A stretch of DNA of 46,208 nucleotides from Silene noctiflora (GCA_009801015.1 VHZZ01000033.1:339916-386123); one strand, 5' to 3'. Positions 10,370 to 21,566 are shown, numbered from the stretch's first letter. The notes: generated from the sequence alone by a model not told the origin. A program made the numbers and translations.

Positions 10370-11054
10370 AGCTTAGTCAAGAATCACAAGGGCACCTAGG
10401 GAATGCCAAAATCCTTGTAAAATTCGAAAACAACAACCTTAATCTCCTTTTTTAGCATGGACATATCCTAGATTCCTAGGGTATGCATGTATGTAATCCA
10501 ATTGACATTTTTACCCTTCCTTTAACAAACACTAGTTCTCCACTGAAAAGGGTAATGCTGGAAATTAATCAATTCAATGGAAAAACTTTATAAAATTGTG
10601 CTAAAAAGCGAGTTTTTGTATATTAAATTTAGTATAATTCCGATTTTACATTATCAATACGGGTTTTAAATTAGCAAATGTTACGATAAATAGATACACT
10701 TATTATTAGTTCACGGGGTAATAAAGCTTAAAAAATATAGATATATCGTTTCTTGACCAATTGATATATTACTGATCGTACAACTCTTTGATTTATAAAG
10801 TGATTAATTTTCTACAATTTTTTTTTTATAAGATGAAATACCGAGTACATACTCATAAATTCCGTCTTTCTTTCATATTTTATGTATTACCACTACAATA
10901 AAAAGGTTACGTACACTCGACCTCCCGACCTCTACATGGCTATATATACGTACGTTCATTCCTAAGCGATTTCACCAAAAAACCTTACACAAACTAAATA
11001 ATTTTCACTCCAATTTTAATCTCAAAAACTCGAAAAAAAAATCAAATAAAAAAA
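10370..11054. other. Upstream region of the mannanase gene
   Basis: No coding sequence. AT-rich, with the likely core promoter near its right end (TATATATA at 10941-10948, about 107 bp before the ATG). The 5' leader 10980-11054 is A-rich. Confidence 0.45.
10941..10948 (+). promoter_or_regulatory. Probable TATA box of the mannanase gene
   Basis: TATATATA in GGCTATATATACG, about 107 bp upstream of the start codon. The spacing fits a TATA-driven start near 10975 and a short A-rich leader. Confidence 0.5.
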
Positions 11055-14000
11055 ATGAAAAATTATGAAATAATATTAGTAATATTTATGATAACAATAA
11101 TAGGAAAATTATCATTAATTAATGGTGAAGACGGATTTATTAGCAAAAATGGTGTAAATTTTATATTAAATGGAGAAATATTTTATGCAAACGGGTTTAA
11201 TGCATATTGGTTAATGTGTGAAGCTTCGAACCCGTATTCGAGACAAAAAGTATCATCTGCATTACAAGAAGCTTCAAGTTATGGACTTACTATTGCAAGA
11301 ACTTGGGCGTTTAACGATGGCGGAAATTATCCTCTTCAATATTTTCCTGGTTCTTATAATGAACAAATGTTCCAAGTAATTATTATTTTTCTTACTTTTT
11401 TTCAATAATATTGTTCGAGTTTTAATTAATTGATTTTATGATGCTAAAGAAGAGATAGCAGGGACGCTTGTCCTTGCTGCACATGAAAATTTCAAAGTTT
11501 TTTTTATTTTTTTTTCGAGTTTTTACTTATAGCATTACCTGTTTTTCCAGCTGCCTCCCAAAAAACGGAAATTTTGAAATTTTTAGTTAAAATCGAGTTA
11601 TTACTAGGTTTTGATGAGTCGTGCAGGTGCAACCAAATTAGGAATTCCAATTTTAGAAACCTAACTACATTAGAGATGAGTAGATAATTAGATGAAGACC
11701 ATTTTTTTTCAACTATTTTGAGAAGCAATTATTCTCGTGTGAGACGATTTTACATTAATATTTGTATAAAATGGATAACCATAATGGCCAAGAATCACAA
11801 ACTCATACAAATTAGTGGCAAAAGAATAATAAAAATTACGCTCATAAATTCTTGTAAAAGACTGTCTTTCATAAATTTATTTATTTTCCGTTTTATTATA
11901 AATTTATTTATTTTCTCTTTTATTAATTATATATATGTGCCGAATTGTGTATTATTTTGTTATTTATTAAGGGAAATGATAAATACAACCAATGAGTTGT
12001 ATTTAAGAAACTAAAAAAGGAAATAAATACTTAATACATGCATTAATTACATCGATTTATGTGTAATTTATTCTCTAATTTCTAAATTATTTTATTGTTA
12101 ATGAACATTATTGAAATGAAGGGTCTAGATTTCGTGATATCCGAGGCAAATAAATATGGGATAAAGTTGATATTGAGCTTAGTAAATAGTTGGGATGATT
12201 ATGGAGGGAGGAAACAATATCTAGCATGGGCTAATTTGACGACGATTGATCGTGAAGATGATTTCTATATTAATCCTATTGTCAAGGATTTTTACAAAAG
12301 ACATGTTAAGGTACGTAATCATTCAGTTCAGTTCAGCTTTTTTCAGCGGATCGGAAAAGAACAGAGACTAATTATTAGACCTGTCAAAACTCGGTCCGAC
12401 CCGAAAACCCAACCCGTGACCTGAACCCGATATGACCCGTTATTTTAGGGTCGAGACCCGACCCGAACGGGTTAACCCGTTGGGTCAAGGATAAATCAAG
12501 AATTTTATTAAAATATTAATATATATATATATAATTTGAAAAAAATAACTAAAAAATTGTTTTTTTTATTATTAAAAATTACAAACACAACTAAAAAGTC
12601 AATTTTATATAACTTTTATAATACTTAATAATAAAATAATTATTAAAAAAACTTTAATTTAATAATTACGTCAATATAATTAATGTAAACGTTGAAATAA
12701 TGAACGTAAGTGTTGAATATGATTAAAATATTAATATTAAAAATGTTTTACGTTTTTAAAATTTATTTTTTTAATTAAAAAAATAGATTAAAAAAGGCGT
12801 TAAAAATTATTTATTGACCCGTATTCTGACCCTAACCCGATCTGTGACCCGTATGACCCGACCCGTTTGACAGGTCTACTGATTATCCTTAATAATTTGT
12901 TTGTTGTCATGGGAGGAAAATCGAACCTTGAACCATACAGTTTATTCGCTATACCGACATCTTAATTAACCAGACGATACAGACGTTGTTAATCTTTTAT
13001 TTTGGAAAATCGAATAATTATTTTGAACTTTTATAAAATTATTTGGATGACAGACGGTTTTAACAAGGGTGAATAGTATAACTAAAGTGGCATACAAAGA
13101 CGATCCGACTATAATGGCTTGGGAGCTGATGAATGAGCCTAGGTGCAAGGACTTATCTGGCCAAACTCTTCAGGTATAACCGTCTTATACCAAAAGTGTC
13201 ATCTAAATATTCGAGATTTTCTTATTGAGTAAGTTTCATGTAAAACGGTTTTACAATAAAATATAATAAAAACCAAATAACAAGGACGACCTTGATGCCC
13301 TCAAGGCCTCAACATGGAAAGTAAATTTATTTGGGTATAATATTAGTTGTTTTTAATTTTTATAGTAACACTTCAGTAAAACGGTTTTAATTATACCAGA
13401 ATCTACGTAGTATAAAAGCCAAATCATTTAGAGAGTTCTATTGGCTTTTGATTTTAGGAAAAAAAAAAAAAAAAAAAAAATCAAAAGGTGGTCCCCACAA
13501 AAAAAAAAAGGTTGTGTTGATTTAATTTCTTTAAAACAACAGTTACAATCAATAGATACATCCTACATATAAAATAATAAATTACAAAAAATTACAATAT
13601 GAACTATATATTTTTTTGCTTGATAATATAACTTAATAAATACAAGCATTAAGCATTTATACTCTATATCTATATTAAAGAAAACATAAAATAACAGTAA
13701 TCGGAAAATATTAAAATTTTTGGTTGATAAAATTAGTGACTACATTGAACAATTTAATATGGAATAAATATGTCGAAATTATATCGAAATTATATGTTGT
13801 TATGTATTGCATTGAACATTTAATTATTACGACCCGTGCATTTTCTGCACGGGTTTAAAACTAGTTATATATATCGTTTCTGAAATATGATTTAATTAAC
13901 ATAAACCACCTAGTAAATTAAATTACTCCTCTATGTCCAAGTTACATGGTTAATTATTTTTTTTATTATTTTTTTTTTTTTTTTGAGTTGACAATTTGTA

Positions 14001-16315
14001 TGTGTCATTGTCATTTCCCGTGATTAATCTCAACAATTCCGTGCATGTTCCTGAATACATGCATGTAAAGCTATGCTTTTATCATCAACCTTTTTACCAT
14101 TTCACCATTAAATAGAAGCATGCACAAAACAAATACTAACTGTTTACTGAATTACTGGTATTTTGGTCCAATCAGTAATATTTTCGAGTTAAATTAATCT
14201 TAAGTTGACAAGTTGTTGATGATTATTTCAATGTTTGTCAGGTAGGTGATCGGTTTAGTGTAGGTAGGGATGATAATTATGGCTCAGATCGAATTGAACC
14301 GAAGAAAAAAATTCGATTCAAATCCAACGTTTAAATACCCACACTCGATTCACTATTTAAATATTCATATCCACTATTGAAAAACCCGAACCATATCCAA
14401 ACCTGATCCATTCATACCGGAACCCGATCCAATCAAATATTTTGCAAATTTAGGGTTTATTAAACATGAAATTTCAATTTTGTTATATAATATAGAATAT
14501 TTTATATAGTTAAATCAAGTTTAGTGTCGGATTTTGGATAATATGGTGGATCGGGTATGAATTTGGGGTGGATATGGTTTTGGAAAAAGGTAAAATGGAT
14601 CGGGTATGATTTTCAAGTTTTGGGTATGGATCGAGTTTAGATATGAATTATTAATCCAATAAATAAGTGGATCGGGTTTGGATCTAGCAAAATCCGATCC
14701 AACCCGATCCATTGTCATCCCTAAGTGTAGGCCTTTACTTATTGACTTGATCGCTATTGGCAGTGGTGGAACGGGGATGAGCGTTCGAGGCTTAGCAGGG
14801 CGCTCGCCCCCACTAACGTTTGAAAATTTCTAAATTTTTTCATGTCCCCTTATAATATTACTCTATGGTTCTCCGTTCACTTAAAATTCTGACTCCACCA
14901 CCATCTATTAGTATTTGAATAGATGGGGTTTCTCGTAGAATGACAAAGTTAACCCGATATTAGTTAAGGAAAAATAACTGATTTGTGTTTGAAATTAATT
15001 CGGACTTAAAAATATCCTTTTGATAATAGCACGTATAACCGATATAGATAAGGAAAAATACAAATTGTATAATATAATAATATACTCGAAATAACCCGAC
15101 CTCGATCAGATTCTTATGATCTGGATGAATTAAAATTACAAATACGGAACTAAAATTATTAACATTTTTATCAAATTTATCAGAGTTGGATTGGAGAAAT
15201 GGCATGGTACGTAAAATCAATCGATTCGACCCATCTTCTGGAAATCGGGCTTGAAGGATTCTACGGCGTTTCGATACCGGAAAAAATCCAAATCAACCCT
15301 TCAAGTTGTCAATATGGAACAGATTTCATTGCAAATAATCAAATTTCTGGCATCGATTTTGCTACGGTCCACTCTTATCCTGATACCTGGTATTTCACTA
15401 ACTCTTCGTAACCTCAAATAGACCTGGCAAATCAGATCAACGGGTCGGGTTTGGGTCGGTCAGTTCGGGTCTTTCATTGATTTCGGGTCTATTTCGGGTT
15501 TGTTCGTCGGACCAGTTTCGGGTAACCGGGTTGGGTCATTTCGGGTCAATGAATAAGGGAAAAAAAGTCATTTCAATTCTTTTCGATTCAAATAGAGTTA
15601 TGTTTTGTCGGGTCATTTTCGGGTTGGGTGGTTTCGGAATGGGTCATTTTCGGGTTGGGTCAGTTACAGGTCAAGAGCTCGGGTCATGTTCGGGTCAGGT
15701 CGGGTCTATTCGGGTTTTCGGGTCATATTCGGATGATGCAGCCTCGGGTCAGCCTTTTCGGGTCGGGTCAATCGCTTTTACCAGGTCTAACCTCAAACAA
15801 GTAAATAAACTAGTTATACTCATGTGTAAGGGCGTTTTATATAAGTACTATAACCCATGCAACTAAAATAAACAAATTATCGAGACAGAGGGAGTACGTA
15901 TTTGACAATTGTTGATCAAAGAAACTAAGGCGATTCGATTACGTTATTTTGCAGGCTGAAAAATTCAAGCAACGATGCGCAATTAACATTTCTAGAGCAA
16001 TGGGTAAAACAACATATTCAAGATGCACAAAACATTCTGCAGAAACCAGTTTTATTTACAGAGTTTGGGAAATCGTATAATGTATCAGGGTACAAACCGA
16101 TTGACAGAGATCGGGTATACGGTGTTGTTTACCAGGAAATATTTAATTCAGCCAACAACGGTGGGGCGGCCGCTGGCGGGTTGTTTTGGCAACTGTTGGC
16201 TGACGGAATGGGTCGTGATATCCGAGATGGATATGATGTTGTGCTCAAAGATAGTGATTCACTTGCTCTAATTATTTTTGAAGAGTCTTATAAGTTGTCT
16301 AAAGTTGGGAAGTAA
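11055..16315 (+). CDS. MAN: Mannan endo-1,4-beta-mannosidase (GH5), five exons
   Basis: Exons 11055-11375, 12122-12310, 13054-13173, 15184-15389 and 15955-16315 join with consistent phases (0,0,0,2) into 398 residues without a stop. The enzyme cleaves internal beta-1,4 bonds of cell-wall mannans and is secreted: residues 1-24 form a hydrophobic signal peptide. Landmarks are [10 protein letters not shown] and [11 protein letters not shown] (32-54), [10 protein letters not shown] (81-90), [20 protein letters not shown] (108-127), [19 protein letters not shown] with the likely acid/base Glu198, [11 protein letters not shown] (269-279), and [11 protein letters not shown] with the likely nucleophile Glu315. 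[17 protein letters not shown] closes the barrel. Length and motif order match plant GH5 subfamily 7 enzymes, so it looks functional. Trp279 is split across intron 4 (TG/GTATTT ... GCAG/G), which supports that junction. Introns are 746, 743, 2010 and 565 bp, all carrying repeats. Which tissue uses it cannot be told from sequence. Confidence 0.95.
11971..12090 (-). mobile_element. Truncated MITE (AAATGATAAATACA type) in mannanase intron 1
   Basis: Left end GGGAAATGATAAATACAACC with a following GTTGTATTTAAG palindrome. The interior (AAAAAAGGAAATAAATACTT, GCATTAATTACATC) is an inverted relative of the element at 28439. The second terminus is missing. Confidence 0.55.
12376..12878. mobile_element. 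hAT-like MITE with GACCCG-rich ends in mannanase intron 2
   Basis: Inverted ends TAGACCTGTCAAA and TTTGACAGGTCTA. Flanks CTAATTAT and CTGATTAT are an 8-bp target duplication with one mismatch. Sub-terminal arrays of GACCCG/CCCGTT surround an AT-rich centre with no coding capacity. It begins 65 bp after the exon 2 donor. Confidence 0.9.
13437..13864 (+). mobile_element. Short Helitron in mannanase intron 3
   Basis: The 3' end has hairpin CCCGTGCA-TTTTC-TGCACGGG, then TTTAAAACTAG, followed by T. The probable 5' end is TCTATTGGCTTTTGAT. The same family recurs inverted at 24822. A poly(A) run interrupts it at 13459-13480. Confidence 0.7.
14265..14723. mobile_element. hAT-like MITE with perfect 8-bp duplication, mannanase intron 3
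   Basis: Ends TAGGGATGATAAT and ATTGTCATCCCTA, both flanked by AGTGTAGG (14257-14264 and 14724-14731). The body has repeated GGATCGGGT / ACCCGATCC motifs in both orientations. Confidence 0.93.
14761..14903. mobile_element. Small hAT-like MITE (CAGTGGTGGAG family), mannanase intron 3
   Basis: Ends CAGTGGTGGAACGGG and CTGACTCCACCACCA. Flanks GCTATTGG / TCTATTAG match at 6 of 8 positions, fitting an aged 8-bp duplication. Confidence 0.7.
15419..15789. mobile_element. hAT-like MITE with perfect 8-bp duplication, mannanase intron 4
   Basis: Ends TAGACCTGGCAAA and TTTTACCAGGTCTA, flanked by ACCTCAAA on both sides (15411-15418, 15790-15797). The body is an array of TCGGGTC variants. It is inserted 29 bp from the first base of intron 4. 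A long open frame inside it is a by-product of the array and not a gene. Confidence 0.95.
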
Positions 16316-16510
16316 AAAATACTCGAGGAATTACCCATGCGGACGGAGTATTATATAAGACGGTCTCATATATCAGTATAAGTTATTAAAAATAAATTAG
16401 TTAGAAGAAATTATGTATGTTTAGTGATTAACATACATGTGACATGTTTTTTATACGAGGCTATAATTTAATAATTCGTGCAGTCCAACTCATCTCATTG
16501 ATAACATTTA

Positions 16511-16783
16511 GGTCTCGTTTGGTTGTCATACGGGAATTAATTTCCTATGATTTTAACGTGAATTGCCCAAAACTTGTTTGGTTGGCATCCGAGAGTTAGA
16601 TTCATGCGGGAGTTTCCAACTACCTAGGGGAGACTAGGTAATTAAACTCCTCCATAATAGAGGAATTGGAAACTCTTAGGAAAATGCAATTCACGTAATT
16701 TTGGGCAAACAAACAACCTCCATTTTTCCAATTCACGTGAATTCCCAATTCACCCACTTTTAATGGGGCAACCAAACGACACC
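16511..16783. mobile_element. Tourist/PIF-Harbinger-like MITE
   Basis: Ends GGTCTCGTTTGGTTG and CAACCAAACGACACC with TTA on both sides (16508-16510, 16784-16786), the 3-bp duplication typical of PIF/Harbinger MITEs. Long imperfect internal palindrome. It lies 200 bp downstream of the mannanase stop. Confidence 0.85.
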
Positions 16784-16915
16784 TTACTTTTGTGTGGTCT
16801 TTGACCAACAATTTTTGACCGTATTTTCCTCACGTATACACAACTTTTCTTTTTTACAAAAAAAAAATTATATTATTAAGAACAAAAAAAAGAATTAATA
16901 ATTGATCAACAACTA

Positions 16916-16916
<1 letters not shown>

Positions 16917-16954
<38 letters not shown>
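16917..16954. repeat. (ATT)n microsatellite
   Basis: About twelve ATT units, just beyond the 3' end of the S1-like gene. Confidence 0.95.
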
Positions 16955-16955
<1 letters not shown>

Positions 16956-17008
16956 CATTCGAATAATATCATATAACATTATTTTTCGCTGAGCCCTCTC
17001 CTTAATTA

Positions 17009-17464
17009 CTACCAAGGTAACCTTAAGGATTTCTCCGTACTCGATTTTATTAAATATATTCCATCAATATTTACTTTGTAAGGACATATTTTTTCAACAG
17101 TACAAGAAAAATTTTTAAAATTTTTATCATCACTAAATACTAGCAAATTTTTAACACGTCCTCGAGGACAAGTAAATTGACAAATAATTTTCCCGGTGCC
17201 AAAAGTTTTTGGTATCGGAGCTGCCATCACATATGTATTATTACTACGAATTATTTGTGCTCCAAAATCATTTTCTTTTTTACTATTCTTCTTACAATGA
17301 AGGGCAAGATCGTCATTTGGCATGTTATTCGTAATTTGTATACGATATTGTTCCGTTGAACATCCTTTAAAACACCCTGCATAACACGAAGGCAGTGTTG
17401 CATAGGTCAAAATCACAAGTACGGCGAAATAGTAGGAATAATTCATCTTTGACCATCTCTCCAA
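17009..17464 (-). CDS. S1-like self-incompatibility homologue (SPH), small secreted protein
   Basis: Single exon, up to 151 residues. Translation more likely starts at Met7 (codon at 17446-17444), because MNYSYYFAVLVILTYATLPS is then a clean N-terminal signal peptide; starting at Met1 adds a charged hexapeptide. The mature part follows the Plant_self_incomp_S1 pattern: YRIQITNNMPNDDLALHCKK (40-59), then a loop with DFGAQII, IICQFTCPRG (93-102), and a C-terminal Cys pair (C121, C127). N-glycosylation sequons are at Asn75 (NNT) and Asn118 (NFS). The tryptophans usual near the centre of the family are missing, so this is a divergent member. S1 proteins act in pollen self-incompatibility in poppy; in other plants the many homologues have mostly unknown roles. 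It is convergent with the mannanase gene. Confidence 0.82.
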   Translation of the reverse strand: MERWSKMNYSYYFAVLVILTYATLPSCYAGCFKGCSTEQYRIQITNNMPNDDLALHCKKNSKKENDFGAQIIRSNNTYVMAAPIPKTFGTGKIICQFTCPRGRVKNLLVFSDDKNFKNFSCTVEKICPYKVNIDGIYLIKSSTEKSLRLPW

Positions 17465-17522
17465 AAATTTTGTGATAAATTTTAGGGATGGATGGAGTAA
17501 AAGAATATGTTTAGAATAATTC

Positions 17523-17532
17523 TTTTATATAG
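17523..17532 (-). promoter_or_regulatory. Probable TATA box of the S1-like gene
   Basis: On the minus strand ACTATATAAAAGAA, about 60-80 bp upstream of the candidate starts. This leaves a very short leader, which favours the inner Met start slightly. Confidence 0.5.
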
Positions 17533-17755
17533 TATTGAATTTTTGTATTATGTACTAAATTGCCTAAAGTATGAGTATCATTTTAGAGTTTAAATACATG
17601 AAATTGCCTAAAGTATGAAACCATCTAACACTCATTGTATCCATTGTATGTCCTTATTTGGTAGATTGGGTTTTTGTAGGGCATATAGCCTGTTCTTCTG
17701 AACTGAAACTGTTGTAGTGAATTTATTGGAGCTGAATTAAACTGAATTGAACTTA

Positions 17756-17877
17756 GGTCCTGTTTTTTTGCCTTAATTTCAGTTCTTATAAGTTCAGTTC
17801 AGTTCAACTCTATTAAGTTCAATTCAGGTCAGTTCAGCTTCATTAAATTCAGTTAAATTCAAATTCATTTATTCCAA

Positions 17878-17941
<64 letters not shown>

Positions 17942-18204
17942 AACGAGGGCACCTTGTATTACGATAAAATCAAAATTTACAAGAAATTAGTGGGCAACCG
18001 AGATACAATCTGGGCGCCCACTCCCTTAGCAATAGCAAAGCTAAGTCTAGAAAAAATATAAGCGGCACAACGAGCTGAATTGTTATTAATATTATTATTG
18101 TTATTATTACAATCTTTTTATTATTATTTCAGTTCAGTTCAGTTCAATTCAGCTCCATTATGTTCAGTTCAGTTCAGACAATTTCAGTCCAAAAGAACAG
18201 AGCC
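17756..18204. mobile_element. GTTCAGTTCAG-type MITE with embedded microsatellite
   Basis: Ends GGTCCTGTTTTTTTGCC and CCAAAAGAACAGAGCC with TTA on each side (17753-17755, 18205-18207). The interior is repeated CAGTTCAGTTCA, a (TAT)n run, and a 140-bp unrelated insert (about 17941-18085). The flanks are themselves GAGCTGAA(CT)TGAACTG-like, so it probably sits inside another copy of its own family. Confidence 0.65.
17880..17940. repeat. (TAT)n microsatellite
   Basis: About twenty uninterrupted units inside the MITE at 17756. Confidence 0.97.
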
Positions 18205-18226
18205 TTAATGGAGCTGAACTGAACTG

Positions 18227-19016
18227 NNNNNNNNNNNNNNNNNNNNNNNNNNNNNNNNNNNNNNNNNNNNNNNNNNNNNNNNNNNNNNNNNNNNNNNNNN
18301 NNNNNNNNNNNNNNNNNNNNNNNNNNNNNNNNNNNNNNNNNNNNNNNNNNNNNNNNNNNNNNNNNNNNNNNNNNNNNNNNNNNNNNNNNNNNNNNNNNNN
18401 NNNNNNNNNNNNNNNNNNNNNNNNNNNNNNNNNNNNNNNNNNNNNNNNNNNNNNNNNNNNNNNNNNNNNNNNNNNNNNNNNNNNNNNNNNNNNNNNNNNN
18501 NNNNNNNNNNNNNNNNNNNNNNNNNNNNNNNNNNNNNNNNNNNNNNNNNNNNNNNNNNNNNNNNNNNNNNNNNNNNNNNNNNNNNNNNNNNNNNNNNNNN
18601 NNNNNNNNNNNNNNNNNNNNNNNNNNNNNNNNNNNNNNNNNNNNNNNNNNNNNNNNNNNNNNNNNNNNNNNNNNNNNNNNNNNNNNNNNNNNNNNNNNNN
18701 NNNNNNNNNNNNNNNNNNNNNNNNNNNNNNNNNNNNNNNNNNNNNNNNNNNNNNNNNNNNNNNNNNNNNNNNNNNNNNNNNNNNNNNNNNNNNNNNNNNN
18801 NNNNNNNNNNNNNNNNNNNNNNNNNNNNNNNNNNNNNNNNNNNNNNNNNNNNNNNNNNNNNNNNNNNNNNNNNNNNNNNNNNNNNNNNNNNNNNNNNNNN
18901 NNNNNNNNNNNNNNNNNNNNNNNNNNNNNNNNNNNNNNNNNNNNNNNNNNNNNNNNNNNNNNNNNNNNNNNNNNNNNNNNNNNNNNNNNNNNNNNNNNNN
19001 NNNNNNNNNNNNNNNN
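18227..19016. other. Assembly gap (790 N)
   Basis: Unresolved bases. The left edge is in GTTCAGTTCAG repeats and the right edge is inside a GGCCC-rich hAT-like MITE. Open frames across it are artefacts. Confidence 1.
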
Positions 19017-19185
19017 GAGAATAAAAATTTGAGCCCGAATTGGCCCGAAAGCCCATTAAAGCCCGCACGGGCCGGGCTTGGGCCAATGAAAAAGGCCCGC
19101 ACTTGTGGCCCCGCGCGGCCCACATATTTGGGCTAAATTTAAAGATACGGCCCGACCCAACCAGTCCGGCCCATGATCACCTCTA
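19017..19185. mobile_element. Right part of a GGCCC-rich hAT-like MITE, cut by the gap
   Basis: Repeated GCCCGGGC/GGCCCG motifs end in GGCCCATGATCACCTCTA, the inverse of a TAGAGGTGATCATGGGCC terminus similar to the TAGAGGTGGCA end at 46024. The left half is in the gap. Confidence 0.65.
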
Positions 19186-19855
19186 TATACAAGGGCTCCA
19201 AAAAGTACAAGATTGAGACTAAATAGATAAACATAATCGGGACAGAAGAAGTAGATTAAAGGTTTCATGCCCCGTCCCCCAAATTTGTAACGCTTTGGGG
19301 ATCATTTCATACGAAAAGAATATTAATAGTAGGGTATCGAACATTAGGGTAAATATTGTTGTCGTTCAGTGATTGCTCGTGACTCGATAAAACACCAAAA
19401 AAACACATGTGATCAATCAATCAATCAACAAGGTGAAACAATTACTGAAAAAAGGGTAAAAAAAAGCGGAGAAAATACCACGTTAGTTGCATTGCAAACC
19501 GTTGTTTTTCCTTGTTGGAATTTTAACGGTCGTAAATAATGGTAATTTAAGGCAAGTATTCTTGTCAATTGTCAATGTTACAGCATAATTAATGGGCTTG
19601 TTTAGCCCAAAATAGAATAAGCTACAAAAATAAAAGTCCAACCCAAATGGTACTCATGTGGGTAGGAATTGTGTAGGCCCAATAATTAAATGGATATCCC
19701 CTTAAATAGCGATAAGTCTTTTCTAAGACGGATATATCAGTCTAAAAAATAAACGGACTAATTAATACTCCATTTTGATGGATGTGATAAACCTTTTGCT
19801 AATCTCAATACATTTTGGTTTTAATTTATGTGTGATACTTCGCCCGTCTTAAGGT
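19186..19855. other. Spacer, nothing recognised
   Basis: No exon, RNA gene or nameable repeat seen. Confidence 0.35.
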
Positions 19856-19861
19856 TAAGAG

Positions 19862-20245
19862 TAGTAATTAAGTAAATTATACATCCGATGCAATAACACC
19901 AGTTTTATAGTTTCTGACCATTATAATAAAGTTTTTGGTTTTTTTGTTTTAAATTTTTTGAGTTTTACCATAAAGTTTATAAGTTCATTCACACATTAAG
20001 CTCAAAAATTATAATAAAACTCAAAAATATTACATATAAGTTTAGTTAAATTTAAATTTTCAAGGAAAAAAAAATTAAAATCTAACTTATAAACTTTTAA
20101 TAAGCTCAAAAAAAAGATATACATATGCTAAAAAACAATGAAGTTTGAGGTAAAAAGCTCAGAAAAAATACTAATATGCTCAAAAATAAAAAAAAGTATG
20201 AGGTAGTACATCTAATGTATGTTCCTTTTTCTCGGTTAAGAGGAA
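19862..20245 (+). repeat. Dispersed repeat (ATTATACATC..GATGTATGTTCC), copy 1
   Basis: Begins AAATTATACATCCGATGCAA and ends CATCTAATGTATGTTCCTTTTTCTC. The interior has ATTATAATAAAGTTTTTG near the left and inverted CATTAAGCTCAAAAATTATAATAAA copies. Other copies are at 23540 (inverted) and 26146. Probably a non-autonomous DNA element; the superfamily is not clear. Confidence 0.6.
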
Positions 20246-20314
20246 TATGGCGAATGAGAATTTGTGCTAAAATAGATGGTTTGTCTGACATCAATTGTGA
20301 TTAAACAACAACTA

Positions 20315-20498
20315 TCCTTTTAGGACCGTTCTGCTCATTTCAGATTCTGGTCATTTTCGGATGAGTTGTTTTAAAGTTACTTGGGGATAACTGTTTGTTG
20401 GTGATAATTTACTTTTGGGCCGGTTAAATAGGGGCTGGTCAATTTGAGTTTCGGGTCCTCAATTCGAGGTTAGGTTGGGTCAGTTTTTCCAGGTCTAA
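20315..20498. mobile_element. Degenerate hAT-like MITE (TAGACCTGG type)
   Basis: Right end TTTTTCCAGGTCTA and internal TTTCGGGTCC / GGTTGGGTCAG match the element at 15419. The left terminus is not identifiable. Confidence 0.45.
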
Positions 20499-20532
20499 TT
20501 ATATGGGAAATTTTAATCAAACGCCAAACAAA

Positions 20533-21002
20533 TCCCTTATATACTAAAAATTTAACACACCTAGCATATTCACGCTCAACTAAGTAAATTGCACTCAACT
20601 TGCATAGTTCTCGGTATATTCCTTTTTATTTTATTCTACACCTCAAATAATATGAAATGAAATTGGGGATTGCAATCAAATCCTTTATATTCTCGGTAAA
20701 ATTCTCACTAATGGAACTAGCTTCACTAATTGATGAGTATTGCAAGTATATACCGTAAATACATATACATATATATACTCAAAATAATTTACACAATATT
20801 CATCAATCCCTACGGAGATAATCTCACAATTTTCAAATGACTTACACAATTTATTTTTTGTTTTCGTAATATGAAATATGAAGTATTTTTACAATAATGT
20901 AACAATATTTATATATTTTCTTATTAAAAATAAAAATTAAAAATGTAGTTTAATAAATTGTAAATCTAAAAATACCGTGTTGTAGCACAAGATCTATACT
21001 AG
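20533..21002 (+). mobile_element. Short non-autonomous Helitron
   Basis: 5' end TCCCTTATATACTAAAAATT, preceded by A. 3' end ATCTATACTAG followed by T, after the small hairpin CGTGTTGTAGCACA. 470 bp, no coding capacity. Confidence 0.65.
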
Positions 21003-21557
21003 TAATTAAAACAAATGAAGTACTAATGATTGGTTTAGAAACATGTATATATCTTGACTCTTAATTATTAGCTGGAGTTGAAAATTATGTACGATTAGAC
21101 GTTATATGAGACGGTCTGATATATGATTATTCGAGAACAAATTAGAACAAAGGCATTTTGTGGTTGTCTGTCCAGGGGACCAGACCCATTCGGCTAACAA
21201 AAAATCAGATATAGATTATTTTCAAAAGGGATTACAACAAAATTCCAATTCCGAACCAACTTAAGTTGACCCGTGGCGAATTCAAACCCACATTTAATTA
21301 GTCGGAAGATAAACGACGTTAACCTACACTTTTCATGGTCATCGAGCTGTCCATAGGATCGGACCAGCTCATCCGGCTAACAAAATAAGCGGATACTGAC
21401 CTCAATTTCAAAATTTATGAAGCTTACTTTGCCTGATGACTCTTGTACTTAGTACTAATTCCGTACTAATTCCTAATCTTAAACCGAATTAATAAGGACC
21501 GCGAGTTAATAAAGTGTATTTCGCATTATGCGTTACAGCTCACGTTTAATTGTCTCT
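21003..21557. other. Spacer, nothing recognised
   Basis: No exon or clear repeat. Fragments such as CGACGTTAACCTACAC look like worn tRNA-derived sequence but cannot be assigned. Confidence 0.3.
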
Positions 21558-21566
21558 ATTTTGAAT

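Noticed and set aside
12966..13148. Minus-strand open frame over mannanase exon 3
   Set aside because: Antisense of the exon with the catalytic NEP motif; no independent support.
15477..15866. 129-residue plus-strand open frame
   Set aside because: Lies within the TCGGGTC array of the hAT-like MITE at 15419 in mannanase intron 4; low-complexity and no domain.
18164..19125. Two long minus-strand open frames of about 300 residues
   Set aside because: Almost entirely translated N bases; only a few real residues at the ends, inside MITE sequence.
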